DNA of 8,558 nt from Prevotella sp. UBA3776 (GCA_002369515.1 DFFM01000028.1:12194-20751); one strand, 5' to 3'; shown: positions 1 to 6,005, numbered from the stretch's first letter. The notes: a model not told the origin generated them from the sequence alone. Numbers and translations are program-made.

Positions 1-78
1 CGTTATTCTTCCATCTATGTGGATGCTTTAAGCTACAGCGTATTTGGTGGAACGATTGCGGATAATCATAAAAAATAA
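1..78 (+). CDS. C-terminal fragment of an unidentified protein (partial)
   Basis: Frame 1 is open from the first base and stops at TAA (76-78). It gives 25 residues, beginning RYSSIYVDAL and ending in TIADNHKK. The start lies outside the window. The piece is too short to assign to a family. The alternation of small, aromatic and hydrophobic residues would suit a beta-rich domain, but that is only an impression. The frame is called coding because it reaches the window edge without a stop and is followed by an intergenic spacer with a promoter for the next gene on the same strand. Confidence 0.55.
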   Translation, partial: RYSSIYVDALSYSVFGGTIADNHKK

Positions 79-80
79 TT

Positions 81-105
81 GGGAAAAACATCCGTGAGAT
101 GTCCC
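81..105 (+). terminator. weak hairpin after the first gene, possible terminator
   Basis: ACATC (88-92) pairs with GATGT (98-102) around a CGTGA loop. GGG (81-83) can add three pairs with CCC (103-105) across an A4 bulge. Only a short ATTTTG follows, so this is at best a weak terminator for the gene ending at 78. Its position just past the stop codon is the main support. Confidence 0.25.
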
Positions 106-124
106 GATTTTGAAAAAATATCAT

Positions 125-132
125 TACATTTG
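125..132 (+). promoter_or_regulatory. Bacteroidales -7 promoter element TACATTTG
   Basis: TACATTTG matches the Bacteroidetes primary-sigma -7 consensus TAnnTTTG exactly. It lies 85 nt upstream of the ATG at 218. No TTTG sits at the usual 19 or so nt upstream; the nearest, at 109-112, is only 12 nt away, so the -33 half is weak. It would drive the small GlsB/YeaQ-type gene. Confidence 0.55.
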
Positions 133-141
133 CAGACGAAA

Positions 142-174
142 CGGGCGAGCGGCGGCCTCTTTGCCGGCGTCCCG
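142..174 (+). other. GC-rich hairpin in the leader of the GlsB-type gene
   Basis: CGGG (142-145) pairs with CCCG (171-174). CG (146-147) pairs with CG (168-169), and CGGC (150-153) with GCCG (163-166), leaving a 9-nt loop. This gives about ten GC pairs with small internal bulges, between the -7 element and the start codon. It is unusually GC-rich beside the A-rich 30 nt that precede the ATG. A role in mRNA stability or translation is possible but not shown. Confidence 0.35.
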
Positions 175-217
175 CCAATCACTCGGGAACAATCTCAACA
201 ACAAAAACAAATACACA

Positions 218-463
218 ATGGGTTTAATAGGAGCAATTATCGTAGGCGCTATAGCCGGCTGGTTGGCTGGTAAGATTATGCGCGGAGGCGGCTTCGGCTT
301 CCTCGTCAATCTGCTGCTCGGTTTGCTGGGCGGCATTGTGGGCGGATGGATCTTCCGTCAGTTGGGCATAGAATGGAGCAACGGCTGGATAGGCGAGACT
401 GGCACAGCCGTGGTAGGAGCCGTAGTGGTGCTCTGGGTGGCTTCGCTCTTCAAGAAGAAGTAA
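218..463 (+). CDS. GlsB/YeaQ/YmgE family small membrane protein
   Basis: Encodes 81 residues of a Gly-rich, almost wholly hydrophobic inner-membrane protein of the transglycosylase-associated / GlsB-YeaQ-YmgE stress family. Three membrane segments are visible at about residues 2-19, 27-45 and 59-76. The family's glycine pattern is present: AGWLAGKIMRGGGFG near the N-terminus, LLGLLGGIVGGWIF in the middle, and a GTAVVGAVVVLWV helix near the end. The C-terminus is basic (LFKKK). The frame is open upstream to an ATG at 110, but the start at 218 gives the normal family length of about 80 residues and begins directly at the conserved GLIG..IVGAIAGWLAG segment. The longer form would add a polar 36-residue tail, and that start would lie upstream of the -7 element. 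The ATG follows an A/C-rich leader without a Shine-Dalgarno. The gene appears monocistronic, with its own promoter element and terminator. Members are often induced by stress; their biochemical role is unclear. Confidence 0.88.
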   Translation: MGLIGAIIVGAIAGWLAGKIMRGGGFGFLVNLLLGLLGGIVGGWIFRQLGIEWSNGWIGETGTAVVGAVVVLWVASLFKKK

Positions 464-487
464 GCCCGAATCCATATTCCATTTTAG

Positions 488-530
488 GGATTTTCCTCTG
501 CAGCAGTAGGGGAAAATCCTTTTTGTTTTG
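488..530 (+). terminator. Rho-independent terminator of the GlsB-type gene
   Basis: GGATTTTCC (488-496) pairs perfectly with GGAAAATCC (511-519), giving a 9-bp stem with a 14-nt loop. TTTTTGTTTTG follows directly. It starts 24 nt after the stop at 463 and has the classical stem plus U-tract layout. Confidence 0.85.
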
Positions 531-542
531 TCCTTTTTCATG

Positions 543-550
543 TTACTTTG
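543..550 (+). promoter_or_regulatory. probable -7 element TTACTTTG for the beta-barrel gene
   Basis: TTACTTTG matches TAnnTTTG at seven of eight positions and is followed by CAAAC. A TTTG lies 17 nt upstream (522-525), inside the U-tract of the preceding terminator, and could act as the -33 element. The downstream ATG is at 629. Confidence 0.45.
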
Positions 551-628
551 CAAACGGAAACTTAAAGAAACACATTGTTCAAAGTCCAAAAATCAATGAT
601 TAGAATAACCCCTAAAACCAACACCAAC

Positions 629-1306
629 ATGAAAAAGAACATCATTCTCATGGCACTGGCACTCATCGTGACCCTGCCCTCGTCGGCACAATACCGTCCC
701 TACGGAGGTTACCGTCGGCCCTACGCCCGTCCGGCAGCTCCCGCCCGCAGATCCTACGGCGAGCCGTTTGTCTATTACGGATTCCGCGTTGGTGCCACCG
801 GTTCCACCGTCAAGTCCGACGACCCCTATCTGGACGGAGGAACCATGAAGTCGGGCTTCAACGCCGGTCTGACGCTCGGCGTGATGCTGAGTCCCACTAC
901 GCCGCTCTTCTTCGAAACGGGCTTGCAATACACCGAAAAGGGCGGCAAGGGAACCTACAACGGCAACAAAACCACCTACCAGCTGAACTACATCGAGGTG
1001 CCTCTGGTGGTGAAGTATCAGTACAAGATTGACAATAACATTGCCATTACGCCTTTCCTCGGCGGCTACGTGGCCGGTGGCGTGGGCGGCAACATCAAGG
1101 ACGTGAACAGCCGCTACGCCGAGAGTTCTTTCACCGACCGGAATTTCCGACGTTTCGACGGCGGTCTGCGCGTTGGCTGCGGACTCATGCTCGACATGTT
1201 CTATCTGGAGGCTGGCTACGATGCAGGACTGGCCAACATCAGCAACGACTCGTTCGACAGTTCGCACACGGGCTCCTTCTTTGCCAACGTGGGAGTCAAT
1301 TTCTGA
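629..1306 (+). CDS. exported outer-membrane beta-barrel protein (porin-family, OMP_b-brl type)
   Basis: Encodes 225 residues. A Sec signal peptide (MKKNIILMALALIVTLPSSA) is followed by QYRPYGG. The next roughly 26 residues are rich in Arg, Pro and Tyr, with YRPY and RRPYARP motifs, and look like a flexible periplasmic or surface linker. From about residue 47 the sequence alternates in the manner of a small 8- to 10-strand barrel (YYGFRVGATGS, AGLTLGVML, FFETGLQYTEKG, YIEVPLVVKYQY, PFLGGYVAGG, GCGLMLDMFYLEAGYDAGL) and ends in a strand closing on Phe (FFANVGVNF), the usual outer-membrane barrel signature. This is the PorT-like / OMP_b-brl_2 class common in Bacteroidetes. In-frame starts upstream at 575 and 596 are open, but only 629 places the signal peptide at the N-terminus. 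No enzymatic function can be assigned. Confidence 0.85.
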   Translation: MKKNIILMALALIVTLPSSAQYRPYGGYRRPYARPAAPARRSYGEPFVYYGFRVGATGSTVKSDDPYLDGGTMKSGFNAGLTLGVMLSPTTPLFFETGLQYTEKGGKGTYNGNKTTYQLNYIEVPLVVKYQYKIDNNIAITPFLGGYVAGGVGGNIKDVNSRYAESSFTDRNFRRFDGGLRVGCGLMLDMFYLEAGYDAGLANISNDSFDSSHTGSFFANVGVNF

Positions 1307-1348
1307 AAAAACTTTCGCGTCGGTGGCCGATAGTCTCTGAAAATTGCG

Positions 1349-1356
1349 TATTTTTG
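1349..1356 (+). promoter_or_regulatory. -7 element TATTTTTG for the aldose epimerase gene
   Basis: TATTTTTG fits TAnnTTTG exactly and is followed by CATCC. It lies 30 nt before the ATG at 1387, so transcription would start roughly 20-25 nt before the start codon. No clear TTTG is seen about 19 nt upstream. The 80-bp gap between stop 1306 and start 1387 holds nothing else convincing. Confidence 0.6.
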
Positions 1357-1386
1357 CATCCAGAAAACCTCTAAATCACCAAAAAC

Positions 1387-2259
1387 ATGGAACAACTACG
1401 CAACGAACAACTCACCATCGAGGTCTCCGAACACGGAGCCGAACTGCAAAGCGTCAAGGACGCTGAAGGCAAAGAATATCTCTGGCAGGCCGACCCGCAC
1501 TTCTGGGGTCGGCACTCGCCCATTCTCTTCCCTCTGGTTTGCGGCGTGTGGAAAAACAAATACCGCACCGAGGGCAGCGAGTTTGAGCTGGGACGCCACG
1601 GATTTGCTCGCGACAGCGACTTCAAGCTCATCAAGAAAACGGCCGACCGCGTCACCTTCGCACTGGAAAGTTCTGAAGACACGCTCAAGGTTTATCCCTA
1701 CCATTTCGTGCTCTCGGTGACCTACCGTCTGGAGGGCAACAAGATTCACGTCATCTGGCACGTTCACAACACTGACACGCGCGAGATTCATTTCCAGATT
1801 GGTGCCCATCCCGCCTTCAACCTGCCCGACGTCGGCGAGGGCGAACCCATGCACGGACAGCTGCTCTTCGACAACCCCGGCCCCCTGAAGCGCATTGTGG
1901 GCAACATAGAGGGGTGCATCACCCACGACCACACGGAAATCGCCACCAAGAACGGTGTGTGGAGCTTCACCGAAGAGGATTTCAAAGACGACTCGCTGCA
2001 GTTTGACAACTGTCAGCTGCACAAAATCAGCATTCTCGACCGTGCTTACAACCGTGTGGTGACCGTCAGTTTCAACATGCCCTGCGTGGCGGTGTGGAGT
2101 CCCTACGGCAAGAACGCGCCTTTCGTCTGCATCGAGCCATGGTTTGGAGTGAGCGACCACGTGGAGTACGACGGCCAGCTGAAAGACAAATATCTGATGA
2201 ACCACCTGCATCCCGGCGCTTCGTTCATGAGCGAATATGTGATAGAGATCGGAGAGTAA
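1387..2259 (+). CDS. aldose 1-epimerase family protein (LacX-like mutarotase)
   Basis: Encodes 290 residues of the galactose-mutarotase-like beta-sandwich superfamily, LacX-like branch. The expected reaction is interconversion of the alpha and beta anomers of a hexose or hexose phosphate, in the cytoplasm since no signal peptide is present. Landmarks in order: WGRHSPILFPLVG-type motif at 40-53 (here VCGV, with Arg42), GRHGFARD at 69-76 with the likely catalytic His71, IGAHPAFN at 138-145 with the second His141, and CIEPWFG at 248-254 with the probable general base Glu250. Length is normal for the family. The start follows an A-rich leader (CACCAAAAAC) without a Shine-Dalgarno, typical of the phylum. 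It has its own -7 element and ends before a strong hairpin, so it is probably monocistronic. The exact sugar cannot be read from the sequence. Confidence 0.9.
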   Translation: MEQLRNEQLTIEVSEHGAELQSVKDAEGKEYLWQADPHFWGRHSPILFPLVCGVWKNKYRTEGSEFELGRHGFARDSDFKLIKKTADRVTFALESSEDTLKVYPYHFVLSVTYRLEGNKIHVIWHVHNTDTREIHFQIGAHPAFNLPDVGEGEPMHGQLLFDNPGPLKRIVGNIEGCITHDHTEIATKNGVWSFTEEDFKDDSLQFDNCQLHKISILDRAYNRVVTVSFNMPCVAVWSPYGKNAPFVCIEPWFGVSDHVEYDGQLKDKYLMNHLHPGASFMSEYVIEIGE

Positions 2260-2283
2260 GGACAGCGTCCGTCTCCATCCCAT

Positions 2284-2351
2284 ACAAAGAAGCGAGGAGC
2301 CGACAACGACCACGTGCGCAACGTGTCGTTGTCGGCTCCTCGATTCTTTGT
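2284..2351. terminator. very long hairpin between convergent genes, probable bidirectional terminator
   Basis: An 18-bp perfect stem (2293-2310 with 2325-2342) is extended inward, past one bulged C at 2311, by four pairs (ACGT 2312-2315 with 2321-2324) around a GCGCA loop. Past a single G/A mismatch it is extended outward by eight pairs (2284-2291 with 2344-2351). It sits between the stop of the plus-strand epimerase (2259) and the stop of the minus-strand lipoprotein (2375), where a two-way terminator is expected. Neither side has a strong U-tract (ATTCTTTG on the plus side), so it may also act as an mRNA 3'-end stabiliser. Confidence 0.7.
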
Positions 2352-2374
2352 GGGAGAACAGTCAGTGTGTAGAA

Positions 2375-3589
2375 TCAATAGGCTATCTCTACCAGCCGCT
2401 CCTTGTTGGTGTAGGTGGCGTAGCCGGGGGCAACGGTCAGGCTGCCCTTGGCGTCGAGCGGATTGCTGTTGGCGCTGTAGCTGTAGATGCCGCCGCCGCT
2501 GATGCTGATGTCCATGTCCGACTTGATGCCCTTGGGCGAGGAGAGGCCCTTCGTGCCCAGGGTCACCACGTTGAGCTTGCCGCCCGTGAAGTAGAGGTTC
2601 ATGTTGGCGTTCACGCCCTTGCCGCCGTCGCCCGACGACTTGATGCTGACCGTGCCCGCGCGCATGGTGAAGGTGCTGTCGCACTTGATGCCTGCGCAAC
2701 TGGTGGTGTCGGCATCCTCCACGATGGCGTTGCCCGTGGTGATGATGGTGGTGCGTCCGCCGAGAATCTCCACGTGCTTGTCGCAGTTGAGGCCCTTGGC
2801 GCCATTGCCCCTCACCTCGATGTTCAGCACACCGCCACCGACAATCAGACCGTCCTTGGCCTTCACGCCGTTGTTGACGGTGCTGTTGACATACACCTTG
2901 CATCCGGGGCGGAAGCGGATGTAGTCGTCGCTGGCAATGCCGTTCTTGCAATGGGCAAGGACGATGAGTTTTCCTTTGCCGCTGAACACCATCTGGCCTT
3001 CACTGAAAAGTGTTCCGCGCTGGTCCTCGTTGCCTGTCGAAGTGTAGGTTGTGCCGTCGGTGAGTGTGTTCTCCGTTCCTTCGGCCAGCACCACATAGAG
3101 CGTTTTGTTGCCCTGGTTGTTGATGGCGGCTCCCGTGGGGTTGGCTATTTTCACACCGTTCAGTTCCAGTTTGTATTTGTTCTCGCTATATACCTTCAGC
3201 GAGCCGTCGTTGGTGGCGCCGCTCAGGGTGTAGGCCATGTCCTTCTGGGTGCTGGTGATGGTGACGTGCGCTCCACTCTTGTTCACCGTCAGGTTCTCCA
3301 CGTCGCCCGTGACGGTGGCTTCCGTGCCGTCGAAGTGGATGTTGACCTGATGGCTGAACGTGCTGTTCTCCACGTAGTCGTTGTCGTCGGCCGAGAAAGT
3401 TTCCGCCGGTTCGTCGAGGTCGCTCTCGTCGATGGCGATGTCCATGGGCACGATGGTTTCCTCGGTTGTTTCGCCGGTGCCGCCCTTGTTTCCGTTGGTG
3501 TAGGCGCTGAAGTCGGTGTCGTCGCTCTGGCAGGCCGTTGTTGCGGCGGCCAGCGTCAGCGCCAGCAGGTATGTGAGATTCTTTTTCAT
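2375..3589 (-). CDS. carbohydrate-binding domain-containing lipoprotein (Cthe_2159-type beta-helix)
   Basis: Encodes 404 residues. The N-terminus is a lipoprotein signal (MKKNLTYLLALTLAAATTAC) with Cys20 followed by QSDDTD. An acidic stretch directly after the cysteine resembles the Bacteroidetes lipoprotein export signal, so surface exposure is likely. Residues 30-85 are an acidic, Thr/Glu/Asp-rich linker. From about 85 to the end, short beta turns repeat in the pattern VxIxxxGxVxIxSSGDGGKGVNA, with Asn/Asp/Gly-rich ladders (SGKGKL, GGGVLNIEVRGNGAKGL, GGRTTIITTGNA, SSPKGIKSD, GGGIYSYSANSNPLDAKG). This is the Cthe_2159 / DUF4353 fold, known as a calcium-dependent right-handed beta-helix that binds acidic polysaccharide. 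The ATG at 3589 is preferred over upstream in-frame starts because it begins the signal peptide and has AAAGGA (3595-3600) five nt upstream. It is the last gene of the VTC operon. Ligand specificity is unknown. Confidence 0.88.
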   Translation of the reverse strand: MKKNLTYLLALTLAAATTACQSDDTDFSAYTNGNKGGTGETTEETIVPMDIAIDESDLDEPAETFSADDNDYVENSTFSHQVNIHFDGTEATVTGDVENLTVNKSGAHVTITSTQKDMAYTLSGATNDGSLKVYSENKYKLELNGVKIANPTGAAINNQGNKTLYVVLAEGTENTLTDGTTYTSTGNEDQRGTLFSEGQMVFSGKGKLIVLAHCKNGIASDDYIRFRPGCKVYVNSTVNNGVKAKDGLIVGGGVLNIEVRGNGAKGLNCDKHVEILGGRTTIITTGNAIVEDADTTSCAGIKCDSTFTMRAGTVSIKSSGDGGKGVNANMNLYFTGGKLNVVTLGTKGLSSPKGIKSDMDISISGGGIYSYSANSNPLDAKGSLTVAPGYATYTNKERLVEIAY

Positions 3590-3664
3590 GTGTTTCCTTT
3601 GCTCAATCATTTTTTTGTGGGGTGGGGTCTCATTTTTTTTTTCAATTCCACTTGCAGCCAAGTT

Positions 3665-4423
3665 TCAGAACTTCAGCTTGTAGCTCAGGCCCAGGATGTG
3701 GCGGTTGGCTTCGTTGTCATCGTCGTCGCTGCTCACGTTTTGGTAGCGGTAATAGAGTCCAATGACGTGCTTCTTCTTGATTTTCCAGTCGGCGCCAATC
3801 GTGTAGCGTGTTTTCTGCAACGACCATGCGTTGAACAGTTCCACGCTGGCGTAAGGGTCAATCTTGCAGTGGGGAATGTTGTACTCCACTTGCAGTCGGC
3901 TGCGCAGAACGCTTTTCCCCTTTCCGTTCACAACGGTCGGCTCCCACCATGAGTTGTCGAAATCCCAACGGTCGGTGGTGCGCTCGGGGCGCCAGGTGTA
4001 TTGCCACCGCTCGCGCAAGGAGAAGCTCAGGTTGCCCCAGTCAATGCTTCCTGTGAGCGACAGGTTCAGCCTGTGGCGCGTTCCCCAATGTGAAGGCCGC
4101 CAGTTGTTGTATGAACCGTCCGTATTGTAGGTGATTTTCTCGGGGTCGTTGTCGTAGAGGAAGATGTAGCTCGCCGAGAGTTTCAGACCGCGCACAATCT
4201 TGTAGTCGGCGTTCACGCCCGCCGACCAGCGGTCGGCCGTCTTGCTGTTGTTGCGTGTGCGGAATTCGCCTTCGGCACCAATGGTGAATTGTTGGTTGAT
4301 TTTCTTGTCGGCCGCCACCGAGTACCAAACGCCCATGTCGTCGCCCTGCGCCCAAACCGACAGTGTGGGCAAGGCCATTAACAATAGTGCGACGAGTCCT
4401 CTTTTTGTTCTTGTTGCTTTCAT
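3665..4423 (-). CDS. DUF2490 outer-membrane beta-barrel protein
   Basis: Encodes 252 residues. A signal peptide ends at about residue 25 (LSVWA, then QGDD). The mature part is built of amphipathic strands rich in Trp, Tyr and Arg: QQFTIGAEGEFRTR, RWSAGVNADYKIV, LKLSASYIFLY, HRLNLSLTGSI, LSFSLRERWQYTW, SVLRSRLQVEY, PYASVELFNAW, TRYTIGADWKI, HVIGLYYRY. It ends HILGLSYKLKF, with the C-terminal Phe of outer-membrane barrels. Layout and length match DUF2490, a family without a settled function. Loops include an acidic SSDDDDNEAN at 231-240. The start is 4 nt past the stop of the DUF4956 gene, with AGGAGG inside that gene's end, so the two are almost certainly translationally coupled. The 75-bp spacer to the following lipoprotein is A-rich on the coding strand and carries no obvious terminator. 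The barrel's role in this operon may be export or anchoring at the outer membrane; that is inference. Confidence 0.85.
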   Translation of the reverse strand: MKATRTKRGLVALLLMALPTLSVWAQGDDMGVWYSVAADKKINQQFTIGAEGEFRTRNNSKTADRWSAGVNADYKIVRGLKLSASYIFLYDNDPEKITYNTDGSYNNWRPSHWGTRHRLNLSLTGSIDWGNLSFSLRERWQYTWRPERTTDRWDFDNSWWEPTVVNGKGKSVLRSRLQVEYNIPHCKIDPYASVELFNAWSLQKTRYTIGADWKIKKKHVIGLYYRYQNVSSDDDDNEANRHILGLSYKLKF

Positions 4424-4427
4424 GCGC

Positions 4428-5105
4428 CTATCCCTCCTGTCCCGACAATTCGGTGATTTTCAGTTTCAGTTTGTTATCGACAGAGTTCGACCCGCTGATT
4501 TTCTTGTCTTCGTAAACCACTTTCAGGATGGCCATGTCGCGCATCAAATCCACTCCGCCCACTTCCACCTTGATGGCATTGATGCCAAGGCGCTGCTTCA
4601 GGTCGTCAAACAGTTCGTTCTTCCGTTCGGGCTTGGTCAGTTCCAGCCGGTCGTACTGAATCAGCTTGACGGGTTGCACCTTCAGGTGCCACTCGCAAAT
4701 CCTGATGGCCAGCATGATGATGAGGTTGGTGGCCAGCAGCTCCACCAGCGTCACCGATTCGGCCAGTGCATTGACCACGGCCAGGGTGATGAGCACGAAG
4801 AGATAGGTCATTTCGCGCACGGGCATGGTGTCGGTGCGGTAGCGCATGATGCTGAAAATGCCGAAGAGTCCTATGCCGATGCCTATGCCCGTCTTGCCCT
4901 TCATGTCCTCGAGCACAAATATCATGAAGAACACAAGGAAGAAGATGGCCACGGAGATGAGCATGAACGTGAAGCAATACTCGCGCCGCTTGCTCTTGAC
5001 GTAATACATGTGGCGGATGATGATCCAGTTGACCACTACCAGGATGAAGAAGCGCACCAGCATGTGGGCAAATCCTTCGGAGAATGAGAAATCTAAAAAG
5101 TCCAT
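4428..5105 (-). CDS. DUF4956 domain-containing inner-membrane protein
   Basis: Encodes 225 residues. The N-terminal half is membrane-embedded, with segments at about 14-32, 43-64 and 104-137. Between them is the family's conserved core: a Gly/Ile repeat at 73-80 (GIGIGIGL), then FGIFSIMRYRTDTMPVREM at 81-99, with Arg88, Arg90, Thr91, Asp92 and Arg97. From about 140 a soluble C-terminal domain of roughly 85 residues begins (LIQYDRLELTKPERKNELFDDL), with an alpha/beta pattern and VEVGGVDLMRDMAILKVVYED near the end, probably cytoplasmic. DUF4956 genes are recurrent neighbours of VTC-domain genes, so this is the likely membrane partner of the upstream VTC protein. Charged residues inside a Gly-rich hydrophobic region would suit a channel or polymer conduit, but no function is proven. 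The ATG at 5105 follows an A-rich leader without a Shine-Dalgarno. Confidence 0.9.
   Translation of the reverse strand: MDFLDFSFSEGFAHMLVRFFILVVVNWIIIRHMYYVKSKRREYCFTFMLISVAIFFLVFFMIFVLEDMKGKTGIGIGIGLFGIFSIMRYRTDTMPVREMTYLFVLITLAVVNALAESVTLVELLATNLIIMLAIRICEWHLKVQPVKLIQYDRLELTKPERKNELFDDLKQRLGINAIKVEVGGVDLMRDMAILKVVYEDKKISGSNSVDNKLKLKITELSGQEG
4433..4438 (-). promoter_or_regulatory. strong Shine-Dalgarno AGGAGG for the DUF2490 gene
   Basis: On the minus strand AGGAGG lies 9 nt before the ATG at 4423 and overlaps the last codons of the DUF4956 gene. Most other starts in this window lack a Shine-Dalgarno, so this site stands out and supports coupled translation of the two membrane proteins. 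Confidence 0.65.
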
Positions 5106-5178
5106 ATTGTTCTTTTTTGTTGTTTTTGTTTCGAAGTGTCGAAGTCGCGATGTTTCGGTTTTCCGTTATGTCGCTGTT

Positions 5179-5237
5179 GTCATTGTCGTTGTCGTCCTCG
5201 TCGTCACGGTGTCATTATCGTTGTCGTCGTCACGGTG
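5179..5237. repeat. imperfect tandem repeat in the VTC-DUF4956 spacer
   Basis: Two adjacent copies are present: a 33-nt unit (5179-5211) and a 27-nt unit (5211-5237, sharing one G). Both begin GTCATT, contain TCGTTGTCGTC and end GTCACGGTG. They differ by a 6-nt indel and one substitution. They fill much of the 138-bp gap (5106-5243) between the VTC stop and the DUF4956 start. The rest is T-rich on the plus strand, hence A-rich just ahead of the DUF4956 ATG. No promoter or terminator is convincing here. Confidence 0.6.
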
Positions 5238-5243
5238 AGATCG

Positions 5244-6005
5244 TCATATTGTCCCTTCGGTCCTCAGCAGCTTGTTGATTTCTATGAGTTTCAGCTTGAA
5301 GCGGTTGACGCGCAGTCCCGGATGGGTGAGCGCCGAGCCCATGCAGTATTTGCTGAATCCGTGGGGCATGATGCGCAGTTGGCGCAACATGGCGAGCACC
5401 GGCGAAGGGCTGAGACCGTCGCGCTTGAGCTCGACCACTACCAGCGGCCCCATGTCGATGGTCTTGCCCGAGCGCAGATGGCTGAAGCAGAGGTTGGTGT
5501 CGATGGTAAGCCGTTCGGTGCGGGCCCTGTTCACCAAGGTCACCCTGTTGAAGCGGTTGGCCAGCGATGGCGTGAGGCTGTGGACGTCGTAGTGCAGATG
5601 CTGGTTCAGAAACAATTGCTTCGTGTTGTCGTCAAGGCTCATGTCTTCCACCGGCAGTCGTTTCTTTTTCGTGCGTCCGTGGTTGTTCTTCGTTTTCACC
5701 TCCATGAACTGCAGGTGCGAGTCAACGTATGTGCGGAAGCGCAGTTTCTGTCTTCCGGCATGTCCCACCTGGTGCATGTTGTACATGTCGAAGTCGTCGG
5801 TGTCGAAGTAGGTGGTTTCGTAGTGCATGCAGCGCGCCCCCTCCGTCTGCTGTACGAAATACTCGTCACGAGCCATGGCCAACAACTCGCGCAACCGCCC
5901 TTCGGTGGTTACGAATTTTGTGTCGATACGGTTCATCAGCCGTATGCCACTCATCTCTTCGAGTGTAATGGGTTGGTAGCTCGTAAGCAGGTTATCGTAT
6001 GTCAT
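5244..6005 (-). CDS. VTC-domain protein, polyphosphate-polymerase-like
   Basis: Encodes 253 residues, close to a stand-alone VTC domain, a tunnel-shaped triphosphate-tunnel-type fold. In yeast Vtc4 this domain makes polyphosphate from ATP. The basic and acidic residues that line the tunnel are all recognisable: NRIDTKFV at 25-32 (Lys30), YETTYFDT at 62-69, KLRFRTY at 87-93 (Arg89, Arg91), FMEVKTKNNHGRTKKKR at 100-116 (Glu102, Lys104, Lys106), FNRVTLVNR at 152-160, ERLTID at 164-169, VVVELK at 189-194 (Glu192, Lys194) and GFSKYCMG at 216-223 (Lys219). With all these kept, catalytic activity is plausible. No membrane segment or signal peptide is seen, so it is probably cytoplasmic and docks on the DUF4956 membrane protein. 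It is the first gene after a good promoter and 138 bp ahead of DUF4956. It could instead use another phosphate or nucleotide substrate. Confidence 0.9.
   Translation of the reverse strand: MTYDNLLTSYQPITLEEMSGIRLMNRIDTKFVTTEGRLRELLAMARDEYFVQQTEGARCMHYETTYFDTDDFDMYNMHQVGHAGRQKLRFRTYVDSHLQFMEVKTKNNHGRTKKKRLPVEDMSLDDNTKQLFLNQHLHYDVHSLTPSLANRFNRVTLVNRARTERLTIDTNLCFSHLRSGKTIDMGPLVVVELKRDGLSPSPVLAMLRQLRIMPHGFSKYCMGSALTHPGLRVNRFKLKLIEINKLLRTEGTI

Noticed and set aside
1313..1335. Terminator after the beta-barrel gene
   Set aside because: Only TCGG/CCGA, a 4-bp stem with a 3-nt loop and no U-tract, was found; too weak to call.
2348..3952. 534-codon open frame on the plus strand
   Set aside because: It lies antisense to the lipoprotein and part of the DUF2490 gene; its Val/Ala/His/Gly-rich composition is that of a complementary-strand shadow, and the minus-strand proteins have clear signal peptides and family motifs.
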